Below are positions 35,914-44,136 of a stretch of 64,000 nucleotides of DNA, piece by piece. How positions within the stretch are numbered: position 1 is the first letter of the stretch; each line of letters begins with the position of its first letter. The notes under the pieces are model-generated. The model saw nothing but the letters and a program-made list of their open reading frames with translations, had not been told where the DNA came from and ran no database searches. A program made the translations under genes and the position numbers. The stretch is from Sporosarcina luteola (lineage in GTDB: Bacteria; Bacillota; Bacilli; Bacillales_A; Planococcaceae). The stretch covers positions 23,473-87,472 of the forward strand of contig NZ_JAMBOI010000010.1 in NCBI RefSeq assembly GCF_023715535.1. The letters are read 5' to 3'.

Positions 35914-36447
35914 ATGTTTTCATCTAGATACTTAGATTATACGAAAATAAAAGGCCAAGTGGCGAATGCAATCACAATTACAAACTTGAGCTTTGGAATC
36001 ATCGCTATCATTCTTATCGCCCGGGATCTTGGCCATATGAGTCTGGTGTTTATTTTCCTTGCAGCTCTTTTCGACCGTTTCGATGGCATGGCAGCACGGC
36101 ATTTTCATTCTGAATCGTTGTTTGGCAAAGAACTAGATTCATTAAGTGATATTGTATCATTCGGGGTAGCTCCTGCGCTTTTAATCTATATGACTGATTT
36201 ATCCTCGATGCTTTGGGTAGGAATTGCAGCAACTGTCTTTTACATCGCCGCTGGAGCCATCCGTCTCGCTCGCTACAATGTGAAGGAGTTCGACGGTTCC
36301 TTTTATGGGTTGCCGATTACTGCAGCTGGTGTTGTGTTGACATTGTCATATTTTCTGAGTCCTTATATCGGACCTCCATTTTTCGTTATTATCATGGTCG
36401 TCCTCGGCTTGGCAATGGTGAGCAATGTTAGAATCGCAAAGGTTTAA
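35914..36447 (+). CDS. pssA: CDP-diacylglycerol-serine O-phosphatidyltransferase
   Basis: 177 residues, the same length as I recall for B. subtilis PssA, several membrane helices. The CDP-alcohol phosphotransferase motif D-G-x2-A-R-x8-G-x3-D-x3-D is seen as FDGMAARHFHSESLFGKELDSLSD. Makes phosphatidylserine. Ribosome site TGGAGG. Divergent from psd with about 64 bp between them, so promoters overlap. Confidence 0.95.
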   Translation: MFSSRYLDYTKIKGQVANAITITNLSFGIIAIILIARDLGHMSLVFIFLAALFDRFDGMAARHFHSESLFGKELDSLSDIVSFGVAPALLIYMTDLSSMLWVGIAATVFYIAAGAIRLARYNVKEFDGSFYGLPITAAGVVLTLSYFLSPYIGPPFFVIIMVVLGLAMVSNVRIAKV

Positions 36448-36493
36448 TCCTCTCGTCTCCGTTGTACGAAATTAATGGATTTTAATAAGTATC

Positions 36494-36521
36494 AAAACCC
36501 TTGGAGATCAAGGGTTTTTTC
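36494..36521 (+). terminator. Intrinsic terminator of pssA
   Basis: AACCCTTG/CAAGGGTT with loop GAGAT, then T6. Confidence 0.8.
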
Positions 36522-36642
36522 TTGTGCCTTGCTTCAATGAAGTTTACTTGATATCAAAAGACCATGGTCAAAACCATGGTCAATAAATTTACATACTCAT
36601 ATTTTGATTTGGTTTTTGAACAGTGCCTTCATTCTATTTGGG

Positions 36643-36677
36643 GACACTAATTCACGTATGAATTGGTGTCTCTTTTT
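36643..36677. terminator. Orphan terminator-like hairpin
   Basis: GACACTAATTCA pairs with TGAATTGGTGTC around CGTA, then TCTTTTT. No gene ends nearby, so it may be left from a lost gene. The region between it and 36837 shows nothing else. Confidence 0.5.
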
Positions 36678-36836
36678 GAGTTTTTCTTCGAAGTATTCGA
36701 CTCGATAGGGTAAGGCAAACTTTACTCGAAAGAATTTGGAGACTTATGGTAAAATTAATTTGAATGTTACGAAAGGATTGTGCAATTAAAAGAATGACAG
36801 GATATCTTGGAAACGGAATGGAAAAGTTGTTTTTCC

Positions 36837-37091
36837 ATTAAGGACTGTTCGTTAATAGGAATTTATGAAAATCAACTTGATATGTACCATTTCGATAAGT
36901 AGCTCATCCTTAACTCAATCGAGCTATTTTCAATAGAAATCACATGAGATCATGGGGGGTGTATCTTGGAATTTCTCATAATGTTTTTGAGTATCTGGGT
37001 TTGTAGCTTTGCGATAGGTCGGAGTTTCAGTCGCTATTCCAAAACATACTGGAAAAAATGATTTAGTGATTTCTTTTGCACAGTCCTTAAT
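36837..37091. repeat. 255-bp stretch bounded by a 12-bp inverted repeat
   Basis: ATTAAGGACTGT (36837-36848) and its exact complement ACAGTCCTTAAT (37080-37091) enclose a non-conserved stretch with one tiny ORF (36966-37061). It could be a small non-autonomous element or chance. Confidence 0.35.
36966..37061 (+). CDS. Possible 31-aa membrane peptide
   Basis: TTG start 6 nt after GGGGGG; the product MEFLIMFLSIWVCSFAIGRS... is hydrophobic for its first 18 residues with a basic tail (RYSKTYWKK). Small size and lack of a known family make it doubtful. Confidence 0.3.
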   Translation: MEFLIMFLSIWVCSFAIGRSFSRYSKTYWKK

Positions 37092-37190
37092 TATCACGAT
37101 AATCTTGGTTTTAATTCTGTAATTCTCCTTGCTGGTTCAATTAAAGTACGGTGCAGGTTGGCAATTTAAGCATTAGGAAGGATGGTGATT

Positions 37191-37459
37191 ATGTTTAGAA
37201 AGACAATACTATTGGCATTTTCTATATTAGTTCTTTATGGGTGTGTTGACGAATCAAATACAAGAACAAACGAAAATTTCGAAAAAAAATCCATGGAATG
37301 ACCATGTGAATATTACTGTAGAGAAAGCTATTGAAATTTCGCTGGATCAAGCGAAGCTGATGGTCATAGATCGGTAACGTTATGGGAAAAAATGAGTGTT
37401 TACTTCTTCAAGAAATTGATGAACTCACACAAAAAAATAGTGAGCAGAATAATAAATGA
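37191..37459 (+). pseudogene. Frameshifted lipoprotein gene
   Basis: It starts with a good lipoprotein signal peptide (MFRKTILLAFSILVLYGC) behind GGAAGGATGG. It then breaks at an A8 run near 37285, where reading continues in another frame as NPWNDHVNITVEKAIEISLD. A second shift near 37360 is needed to reach RSVTLWEKNECLLLQEIDEL and the TGA at 37457. Three frames together would give about 90 residues. Two independent shifts argue for true decay rather than a sequencing slip. Confidence 0.6.
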
Positions 37460-37488
37460 GGGGAAGTAAATGTGTGGGGGGGTATCCG

Positions 37489-37890
37489 ATGAAAAAACTT
37501 ACCATACTTCTTTTAGTATTAACAATCGTTGGGTGCAGTCAACAAGGCGTTGGTAATAATTCTGCACTTACTTTCTATGAGCGGATAGATGATACTTCTT
37601 TTTATTTAATGAAAGAGAGAAAAGATGAAGGTGCTATACAAGATATTATAAATTTTCTTTCGAATATTGAGTGGGAAAGCAATAGAATAAAAGCGTTGAA
37701 TAAAGAACCGAACTATCGATTGATCATTAAAGAAAATGATTCAGAAATTGGGAATGTTGAGTTTGATGTTTGGATATCTTCCGACGGCAATGCATTGGAA
37801 ATAATAAATCGAAACACTGACAAATATATTCAATTGTCTAAAGAGGAATCATCGTTCTTATATAATAAAATATCTGGAAAAGAACTTTAA
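37489..37890 (+). CDS. Secreted lipoprotein, 133 aa, unknown
   Basis: Signal peptide MKKLTILLLVLTIVGC with lipobox IVGC (Cys 16), then a soluble domain (FYERIDDTSFYLMKERKDEG...). ATG 37489 chosen: GGGGGGG lies 6 nt upstream, and the in-frame ATG 33 nt earlier would bury the signal peptide. It follows the broken lipoprotein gene directly and is followed by island repeat copy 8. Function unknown. Confidence 0.65.
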   Translation: MKKLTILLLVLTIVGCSQQGVGNNSALTFYERIDDTSFYLMKERKDEGAIQDIINFLSNIEWESNRIKALNKEPNYRLIIKENDSEIGNVEFDVWISSDGNALEIINRNTDKYIQLSKEESSFLYNKISGKEL

Positions 37891-37912
37891 AAGCACTTTA
37901 AAAGATTTTTGT

Positions 37913-37966
37913 ACTGCTGACGGTACTTTACTTGAAGATCGTCAGCTGCTGAAATGCGATTTATTT
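37913..37966. repeat. Island palindromic repeat, copy 8 (degenerate)
   Basis: GCTGACGGTACTTTACTTGA then AGATCGTCAGCTGCTG: the same GGTnCTTTACTTGAAGA core as in the first island, 23 bp after a lipoprotein stop. A weaker relative (ATTAAAGTACGGTGCAGGTT) lies at 37140-37160 before the broken lipoprotein gene. Confidence 0.5.
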
Positions 37967-37977
37967 ATTAGGAGCAT

Positions 37978-38158
37978 CTGTTGCTTGGAGTGCAGGCGCT
38001 CGACTCCTGCGGGAAAAGCATGAGTCTTGAGACCCCGCAGGGAAAGCCGTTACGAAGAACGGCTTTTGCGACCAAAAGCGAAGCGCTGGGAGCACCCCAC
38101 GAGGAGGATCAAGCCATGCCCGCGGAAAGCGAGCGCCGGAACGGAAAGCAGCAGTGTT
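37978..38158. repeat. G+C-rich dispersed repeat (family B), copy with hairpin insert
   Basis: Shares CGACTCCTGCGGG, GAGACCCCGCAG and ATGCCCGCGGAAAGCG with the copy at 16659, but carries an extra hairpin AAAGCCGTTACGAAGAACGGCTTTT at 38043-38067. The remaining gap up to recQ (38159-38397) has only a short open frame ending at 38389 that I do not trust. Confidence 0.65.
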
Positions 38159-38397
38159 AACAGAACTACTGCACCTTTAATTCATTCAAGGAGCAGAAAA
38201 TTAGTAAAATACCCGACTACAGGCAAGAAAGCGACCGCCTCAATCGGAAATCCTGTGAGTATATATATAAGTATTTCAATTGGTGACTTGTCCAAATGTC
38301 TGTTATTCTATAAGAAAGCATCTATATTGAAAGTGTTAGTTGTCAATGAAATACATAGCCGCGATGAAGAACGGTTGTTACTGGAGTAAGAAAGGTG

Positions 38398-38427
38398 AAA
38401 AAGCGCCGAAAATTGGTGCTTTTTTCT
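38398..38427 (+). terminator. Terminator-like hairpin before recQ
   Basis: AAAAAGCGCC, loop GAAAATT, GGTGCTTTTTT, 18 bp before the recQ start. Confidence 0.65.
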
Positions 38428-38444
38428 TTGATTAATAAAGAGAG

Positions 38445-40226
38445 GTGAGTCCGATCGAAAAAATTAATTCCGTCTTATCTACCTATTTCGGATTTTCTTC
38501 CTTCCGCACCGGTCAAGAAAGAGCCATCCGAAACGTGCTTGATGGAAAAGATACACTATGCGTCATGCCTACAGGCGGCGGTAAGTCCATCTGCTATCAA
38601 GTTCCTGCGCTAGTCATGGAAGGCACAGTACTTGTCGTATCCCCATTGATTTCATTGATGAAAGACCAAGTGGATGCCTTGCATCAAATCGACATACCAG
38701 CAGCGTACATCAATAGTACATTATCAACGGAAGAGTATTTCGGGACGGTTGAAAATGCACTAGGAGGAATGTATCGTCTGCTTTATGTAGCTCCTGAGCG
38801 ATTTGAATCTCCTTCATTTATTCAGCAGATCAGTAAAATGGATATCCCGATGATCGCCATCGACGAGGCACACTGTATCTCCCAATGGGGGCATGATTTC
38901 AGGCCGAGTTACCGGATGTTGAGCAAAGTCATATCTTCCTTTGAACGAAAACCGGTCGTTTTGGCTTTGACGGCTACTGCAACGCCTGCCGTCCGGGAAG
39001 ATATTTGCGGCCAATTGCATATTGAACAGGAAAACACAATAATGACTGGCTTTGAGAGAAGCAACCTCACTTTTTCTGTCATCAAAGGGCAGGACAGAGA
39101 CAAATTCGTCAAGGACTATGTCAAAAAGAATGATGGTGAGGCGGGTATTATTTATGCCGCCACCCGTAAAGCAGTTGACCAGATCCATGCCACGTTAGAA
39201 CGAAGCGGAGTCGCTGTTGCGAAATATCATGCTGGACTCTCGGATGGTGTAAGGCAAGCGGAACAGGACCGGTTCCTCATGGATGAGGCGACGATCATGG
39301 TAGCGACGAATGCATTTGGGATGGGAATAGATAAAAGTAACATCCGTTATGTAATCCATTATCAAATGCCGAAAAACATGGAAAGTTATTATCAGGAAGC
39401 AGGCCGTGCGGGAAGGGATGGACTGGATAGTGAGTGCACCGTTTTATTCTCTTCGCAGGACGTAATCACGCAACGGTTCCTCATTGATCAATCGCAGGAT
39501 CAAAATCGAATTCCCGCCGAGCTTGAAAAGCTGCAGTCGATGATCGACTACTGCCATACTGAATCATGTCTTCAAAAATTTATCATTTCATATTTCGGGG
39601 AGACGGACGTTCAGGATTGCGGCCGTTGCGCAAATTGTACAGACACCCGTGAACGATTTGAAGTGACAGTTGATGTGCAGAAGGTGCTGTCCTGCGTTAT
39701 ACGAATGGGGCAGCGATTCGGCAAAACGATGATTGCGCAAGTTCTGACAGGCTCGCGGAATAAAAAAGTGTTGGAGTTCGGGTTTGATAAATTGACGACA
39801 TATGGTCTGATGAAAGAAAGGAATGCGAAAGACATTTCCGATTTCATTGAATTCATCATCTCCGAAAACTATCTCGGTGTGGAAAACGGTCAGTTCCCGA
39901 TCATTTATGTCACCGAACAAGGAAAAGATGTATTGACTGGTAAAATAAAGGTATTTAGAAAAGGAACCGTCGAAACAAAGCAGATTGCAAAAGACGATCC
40001 TTTATTCAACCAGTTGCGTGCACTTCGCATGAAGCTTGCTCAAGAAGCAGGAGTACCTCCGTTCGTCGTCTTTTCGGATAAGTCATTGCGTGATATGGCG
40101 GCAAAAATGCCAGTTACGGAAGAAGAGTTTTTGGAAGTGAACGGCGTTGGGGCGGCGAAGCTCGAGCGTTATGGAGATGCGTTCATGGAAGAAATAATAG
40201 CGTTTTCTGCTCAAACGAGTGAGTAA
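38445..40226 (+). CDS. recQ: ATP-dependent DNA helicase RecQ
   Basis: 593 residues. Helicase domains I-II: MPTGGGKSICYQVPAL (Walker A), IAIDEAHCISQWGHDFRPSY (DEAH and aromatic loop), LALTATATPAV, and GRAGRDG. Next come an RQC zinc region (YCHTESCLQKF, DCGRCANC), a winged helix, and a C-terminal HRDC domain (PLFNQLRALRMKLAQEAG... to about 585). It unwinds recombination intermediates in the RecF pathway. The GTG start overlaps its own AGAGGTG, leaving no properly spaced ribosome site, so the exact start is uncertain. Confidence 0.93.
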   Translation: MSPIEKINSVLSTYFGFSSFRTGQERAIRNVLDGKDTLCVMPTGGGKSICYQVPALVMEGTVLVVSPLISLMKDQVDALHQIDIPAAYINSTLSTEEYFGTVENALGGMYRLLYVAPERFESPSFIQQISKMDIPMIAIDEAHCISQWGHDFRPSYRMLSKVISSFERKPVVLALTATATPAVREDICGQLHIEQENTIMTGFERSNLTFSVIKGQDRDKFVKDYVKKNDGEAGIIYAATRKAVDQIHATLERSGVAVAKYHAGLSDGVRQAEQDRFLMDEATIMVATNAFGMGIDKSNIRYVIHYQMPKNMESYYQEAGRAGRDGLDSECTVLFSSQDVITQRFLIDQSQDQNRIPAELEKLQSMIDYCHTESCLQKFIISYFGETDVQDCGRCANCTDTRERFEVTVDVQKVLSCVIRMGQRFGKTMIAQVLTGSRNKKVLEFGFDKLTTYGLMKERNAKDISDFIEFIISENYLGVENGQFPIIYVTEQGKDVLTGKIKVFRKGTVETKQIAKDDPLFNQLRALRMKLAQEAGVPPFVVFSDKSLRDMAAKMPVTEEEFLEVNGVGAAKLERYGDAFMEEIIAFSAQTSE

Positions 40227-40230
40227 ATGT

Positions 40231-40281
40231 AAAACAGGTGAAGGGGAATCGTAAAATGCGATTACCTTCACCTGTTTTTTA
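40231..40281 (+). terminator. Terminator of recQ
   Basis: AAAACAGGTGAAGGGGAATCG pairs with CGATTACCTTCACCTGTTTT (one mismatch), followed by TTAAAT. Confidence 0.85.
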
Positions 40282-40297
40282 AATATTTACATTTGGC

Positions 40298-40454
40298 ACT
40301 TCTCGTTTATCCCCATAGAGTTCTCATTACAGATCATTATGTTCTCATTACTCCATGGAAAGTTCTCATTCTAAGTCAAAAAGTTCTCGTTCCGGGCTAT
40401 GAAGTTCTCATTTATATTTGAAGAGTTCTCGTTTATGGCGATCAGTTCTGTAAT
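40298..40454. repeat. Array A: seven to eight 21-bp-phased cores
   Basis: The core AGTTCTC(A/G)TT starts TTCTC at 40300, 40321, 40342, 40363, 40384, 40405 and 40426: exactly 21 bp apart every time. A diverged eighth (TTCTGTAAT, 40445) lies in the end of the next gene. The roughly 11 bases between cores are not conserved. It lies between convergent recQ and the transporter gene. Confidence 0.9.
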
Positions 40455-41083
40455 GAAATCGCTTCGCTCATAATTTCAGGTTCCTTTTTCCTGCATACAG
40501 ACACGAGCAAATAGACGATCGGCGTATCCAAGACGGCAATGATGAGTTTAAAGACATATTGGCTAGCGATCATGCCTAACAAAGCACCTATCGGCATCGT
40601 TCCCGCAAAAGCGATTGTTATGAAAATCGTCGTATCGACGAGTTGGCTTGCCATCGTTGATACATTGTTCCGAACCCATAACTTTTTCGTACCATGCCTT
40701 CTTTTCAATCTATCGAATATGGTGACATCCAGGTTCTGGCTGATAAGGTACGCAGCTAAGCTTGCGATTGTCACGCGGAAGCCCGCTTTGAAAATCGTTT
40801 CGAAAGCTTCCTGATGTTCATAGAAAGAGGCTGCCGGCAAATGAATTGCGATCCAAATGAAGGCGATCGCGAAAAGCTGTGCGATGAAGCCGGTCTGAAC
40901 CGTCTTCCTTGCAGCTTCTTTTCCATAGGCCTCCGTCAATACATCCAATATCGGATACGTGCAAACATAGATGATGGCAGCTGCCGGTATTACGATCCAA
41001 TCGCCGATGCTCATCAGCTTGACCGCCACGATATTCGATAAAATTAACAGGCCGACAAAAATCCCGCTTAAATAATAACGCAT
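40442..41083 (-). CDS. Queuosine precursor transporter (YhhQ/QPTR family)
   Basis: 213 residues, about six membrane helices. Family signatures YPILDVLTEAYGKEAARK, SLAAYLISQNLDV and WVRNNVSTMASQLVDTTIF are present. Takes up queuine or preQ precursors. It follows queF by 15 bp in one transcription unit behind a preQ1 riboswitch, which supports the substrate. Its 3' end touches array A. Confidence 0.88.
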   Translation of the reverse strand: MRYYLSGIFVGLLILSNIVAVKLMSIGDWIVIPAAAIIYVCTYPILDVLTEAYGKEAARKTVQTGFIAQLFAIAFIWIAIHLPAASFYEHQEAFETIFKAGFRVTIASLAAYLISQNLDVTIFDRLKRRHGTKKLWVRNNVSTMASQLVDTTIFITIAFAGTMPIGALLGMIASQYVFKLIIAVLDTPIVYLLVSVCRKKEPEIMSEAISLQN

Positions 41084-41098
41084 TTCATTGTTTCCCCC

Positions 41099-41596
41099 TC
41101 AACGGTTATCAATCTTTTCGGGATACATATCATGGTTCATCATTCGATGTTCCGCCATTTTTTCGTATTTCGTGCCTGGTTTCCCGTAATTGCAGTAAGG
41201 GTCGATGGAAAGTCCGCCACGCGGAGTGAACTTGCCCCATACTTCAATATAGCGTGGATCGATGAGCTTAATCAGATCATTCATGATGATGTTGACACAG
41301 TCCTCGTGGAAGTCCCCGTGATTGCGGAAGCTGAACAGATACAGCTTCAATGATTTACTTTCGACCAATTTCTTATCCGGCACGAAACTGATATACATCG
41401 TTGCGAAGTCCGGCTGTCCTGTCATCGGACAAAGTGATGTGAATTCGGGGCAGTTGAATTTGACGAAGAAATCTCGTTCCGTATGCATATTATCGACGGA
41501 TTCCAAAATGGTAGGGTCATACTCGTAGGCGTATTTTGTATTTTGATTCCCTAGCAAAGTTAAATCCGTTAATGTGTTTTCATCTCTTCCAGCCAA
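41099..41596 (-). CDS. queF: NADPH-dependent 7-cyano-7-deazaguanine reductase
   Basis: 165 residues, short single-domain QueF. Catalytic Cys in [14 protein letters not shown]; the family motif [22 protein letters not shown] (about 87-108) is present. Reduces preQ0 to preQ1 for queuosine in tRNA. TTG start with GGAGGT and 7-nt spacing. First gene after the preQ1-I riboswitch; no queCDE genes are nearby. Confidence 0.95.
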   Translation of the reverse strand: MAGRDENTLTDLTLLGNQNTKYAYEYDPTILESVDNMHTERDFFVKFNCPEFTSLCPMTGQPDFATMYISFVPDKKLVESKSLKLYLFSFRNHGDFHEDCVNIIMNDLIKLIDPRYIEVWGKFTPRGGLSIDPYCNYGKPGTKYEKMAEHRMMNHDMYPEKIDNR

Positions 41597-41647
41597 TTAA
41601 AAAACCTCCATGAGTATAGTTGTCAGGGAGGGGCCATAGAGAACAGA

Positions 41648-41678
41648 AAAAAAGCCATGTCGCGTAAATGGACATGGC
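41648..41678 (-). terminator. Expression-platform terminator of the preQ1 riboswitch
   Basis: On the minus strand GCCATGTCCATTTACGCGACATGGC followed by T7, between the aptamer and queF. Confidence 0.8.
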
Positions 41679-41695
41679 AAAATTTCCGTCATCCA

Positions 41696-41727
41696 TAGTT
41701 TTTTATAGAGGGTCGCTATGAACCTCT
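41696..41727 (-). promoter_or_regulatory. preQ1-I riboswitch aptamer
   Basis: On the minus strand AGAGGTTCATAGCGACCCTCT followed by ATAAAAAACTA. This matches the class I preQ1 aptamer: 5-bp P1 hairpin (AGAGG/CCTCT) with the A-rich tail that forms the pseudoknot. It sits upstream of queF and a queuosine-precursor transporter. Confidence 0.92.
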
Positions 41728-41767
41728 CCCGAACAGGGTTATTCATTTCGTGTAAGACTTTAACCTA

Positions 41768-42925
41768 TCAAGGCTGCTCTGTCAATAGCAGACTCTTTTT
41801 CATTCCGAGAATCGTATAAACGGCTACGCTTAATAGGATGATGCCAGTGAGCATGAACCCGCCCTTGAAGCTCAGATCCAAATAGCCGATGAGACTGGAG
41901 CCTGCGACGACCCCGATGGAAAAGAATGCATAGAAATAGCCATAAGCCTTCCCACGGAATTCCGGTGACGATGAATCAATGAGCAAAGAATTGATGGAAG
42001 GGAAAAGAAATGCAAAACCTATTCCGTACAATGTCATTGCCAAGTACAGGAGCTGCAATTCTGAAACTTGACTAAGGAATAGCATGCTGAACCCCATCAT
42101 CGAGATGCCGAAAGCCAATGTGATCATCGGACGCACTTTGTCGAAAATTCGGTTGACCGGCAACAGGAATATTAGGATGGCGACGACGCCGAACGTGCTG
42201 AGCAGCATGCCCGTCGCTTTCGTATCAAATCCGAGGGCCTCCACTTTTAAAGGAAGGACCAAAGCCAATACACCTTGTGAGAACATAAGGAAAAAGGCGC
42301 CTGCGAAAGCACGGACCATGCCGGGATGCTTGAACAAATACCGGACTCTGAAATGCTTTGCTTCTTTTGTTCTTTGCTTTTTTTCAACTGAAACAGATCG
42401 TAAAACAAAAAATGCAGCGATCGCAAGGATGAACATAATGACGCCGTTAACTGTCATAATGAATGGAGCACCCGTTTTTGAAGCGACAATGCCGCTATAG
42501 GCAGGACCGATGATTGCCGCCATTCCTACAAAGGCGCCCGAAATGGCTACACTTCGGCCACGTTTTGATTCTTCGGCACGATTGGCGAGGAATGTAAAGG
42601 CAGCAGGGACGATTAGCCCTTCCATGAAGCCATGGACGAAGCGAATCCCGAGAAGGGAAGCAGGTCCTATTGCGAAGGAATAAAGAAGCAGAGAAATACC
42701 TGATGCAAATAATCCGATAAGCAGAATAGCGAACGGTCCTCTACGGTCCGTCATAAATCCGGAAATGACATTCCCGATGGTATTGGAAAATGAATACATT
42801 CCGACAGCCAGCCCCGTCATGAACGATGAAGCACCTAAGGACAAAGCAAAAGGGCTCATGATAGGAAGTTGTGAAAATAAATCAAAGAAGGAAAAAAAGA
42901 CGATTATATAGACGAAAGCACGCAT
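41768..42925 (-). CDS. Major facilitator superfamily transporter
   Basis: 385 residues, twelve predicted membrane helices. The loop 2-3 motif is seen as GFMTDRRGPFAILLIG (about 57-72), and a cytoplasmic basic loop (VEKKQRTKEAKHFRVRYLFKH) lies in the middle. A drug or metabolite exporter of the MFS is likely; substrate unknown. Monocistronic; divergent from ddh. Confidence 0.85.
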   Translation of the reverse strand: MRAFVYIIVFFSFFDLFSQLPIMSPFALSLGASSFMTGLAVGMYSFSNTIGNVISGFMTDRRGPFAILLIGLFASGISLLLYSFAIGPASLLGIRFVHGFMEGLIVPAAFTFLANRAEESKRGRSVAISGAFVGMAAIIGPAYSGIVASKTGAPFIMTVNGVIMFILAIAAFFVLRSVSVEKKQRTKEAKHFRVRYLFKHPGMVRAFAGAFFLMFSQGVLALVLPLKVEALGFDTKATGMLLSTFGVVAILIFLLPVNRIFDKVRPMITLAFGISMMGFSMLFLSQVSELQLLYLAMTLYGIGFAFLFPSINSLLIDSSSPEFRGKAYGYFYAFFSIGVVAGSSLIGYLDLSFKGGFMLTGIILLSVAVYTILGMKKSLLLTEQP

Positions 42926-43079
42926 TTGGAATCCTCATTTCATAAAATTGACTCATATTCTACTTTACCATGGATGCCGGAATAGGCAAAAGGACAGCTT
43001 GTGAACAAAAGAATAATTAGCCAAAATTGTGGCGAAACGATAAAATGAGAGAATACTTGCAAAGAGAGGGATGGTCATA

Positions 43080-44063
43080 GTGGACACGAAAATCAGAATT
43101 GGCATCGCCGGATACGGAAATTTGGGCAAAGGGGTCGAGTCGGCAATTGCTCAAAACGATGATCTGGAGCTCGTTGGCGTATTCACCCGTAGAGAACCGG
43201 GAGACTTGAGAGTGAATAGCGGTGCACCTGTTTTGCGTTTGAATGAAATCGAAGAATATGTGGATGATATTGACGTACTGATCTTATGTGGGGGTTCGAA
43301 AGATGATCTTCCTGAACAAGGACCTGCGCTTTCGAAGCTGTTCAATACGGTCGATAGCTTTGATACACACGCAAACATTCCCGAATACTTTGAAGCGGTA
43401 GATGAATCGGCTAGACCGAATGGTAAAACGGCTATCATTTCCGTAGGATGGGATCCAGGACTATTTTCCATCAACAGACTTTATGGAGAATCGATTCTTC
43501 CTGAGGGTGCAACGTATACGTTCTGGGGGAAAGGGTTGAGTCAAGGACATTCCGATGCTGTCAGAAGGATCGAGGGGGTCAAAGGGGCAGTTCAATATAC
43601 AATTCCTGTTGAATCGGCAGTCGAACAGGTACGCAACGGATCACAGCCGGAACTGACGACGCGCGACAAGCATACACGTGAATGCTATGTTGTATTGGAA
43701 GAAGGTGCCACCGAAGCTGAAGTGGAGCAAGCGATCGTGACGATGCCTAATTACTTTACAGATTATGATACGACAGTCCATTTCATAACTGAGCAGCAAT
43801 TGAAAGAAGAACATAGCGCAATGCCTCACGGCGGTTTTGTCATCCGCAGTGGGAAAACCGGCGCTGCAAACAATCAGGTTATGGAATTTTCATTGAAATT
43901 GGACAGCAATCCGGAATTCACATCTAGCGTACTTGTCGCTTATGCGAGGGCAGCTTACAGGTTGAATGAAAAAGGGGATATAGGCGCAAAAACCGTGCTT
44001 GACGTTGCCCCAGGACTGCTTTCTCCGAAGAGTGCCGCACAACTTCGCAAAGAAATATTGTAA
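43080..44063 (+). CDS. ddh: meso-Diaminopimelate D-dehydrogenase
   Basis: 327 residues. Rossmann start IRIGIAGYGNLGKGVESAI; conserved VFTRREP, CGGSKDDLPEQGP, NTVDSFDTHANIPEYF, SVGWDPGLFS, and GKGLSQGHSDAVRRI follow. It reductively aminates tetrahydrodipicolinate to meso-DAP with NADPH, a one-step lysine/peptidoglycan branch known in Lysinibacillus sphaericus relatives. I choose GTG 43080, 10 nt after AGAGAGGG; ATG 43071 abuts that site. Monocistronic. Confidence 0.92.
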   Translation: MDTKIRIGIAGYGNLGKGVESAIAQNDDLELVGVFTRREPGDLRVNSGAPVLRLNEIEEYVDDIDVLILCGGSKDDLPEQGPALSKLFNTVDSFDTHANIPEYFEAVDESARPNGKTAIISVGWDPGLFSINRLYGESILPEGATYTFWGKGLSQGHSDAVRRIEGVKGAVQYTIPVESAVEQVRNGSQPELTTRDKHTRECYVVLEEGATEAEVEQAIVTMPNYFTDYDTTVHFITEQQLKEEHSAMPHGGFVIRSGKTGAANNQVMEFSLKLDSNPEFTSSVLVAYARAAYRLNEKGDIGAKTVLDVAPGLLSPKSAAQLRKEIL

Positions 44064-44136
44064 TTGTGAAAGCACTTCCATTGTTGCTATCTTTCATCTA
44101 TACTGAATTTGAAGTTTTTTTAGGAGGTCGAAATAC

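Noticed and set aside
36560..36581. Tandem CCATGG palindromes (GACCATGGTC, then ACCATGGTC)
   Set aside because: Short, not near a promoter, and no matching array; probably chance or repeat debris.
38027..38389. 120-residue open frame before recQ
   Set aside because: Its first half is family B repeat sequence and its start lacks a ribosome site; composition is low in hydrophobic residues.
40298..40454. Possible CRISPR array
   Set aside because: Unit is 21 bp with a 10-bp core and ~11-bp variable part, far too short for repeat-spacer units, and no cas genes are present.
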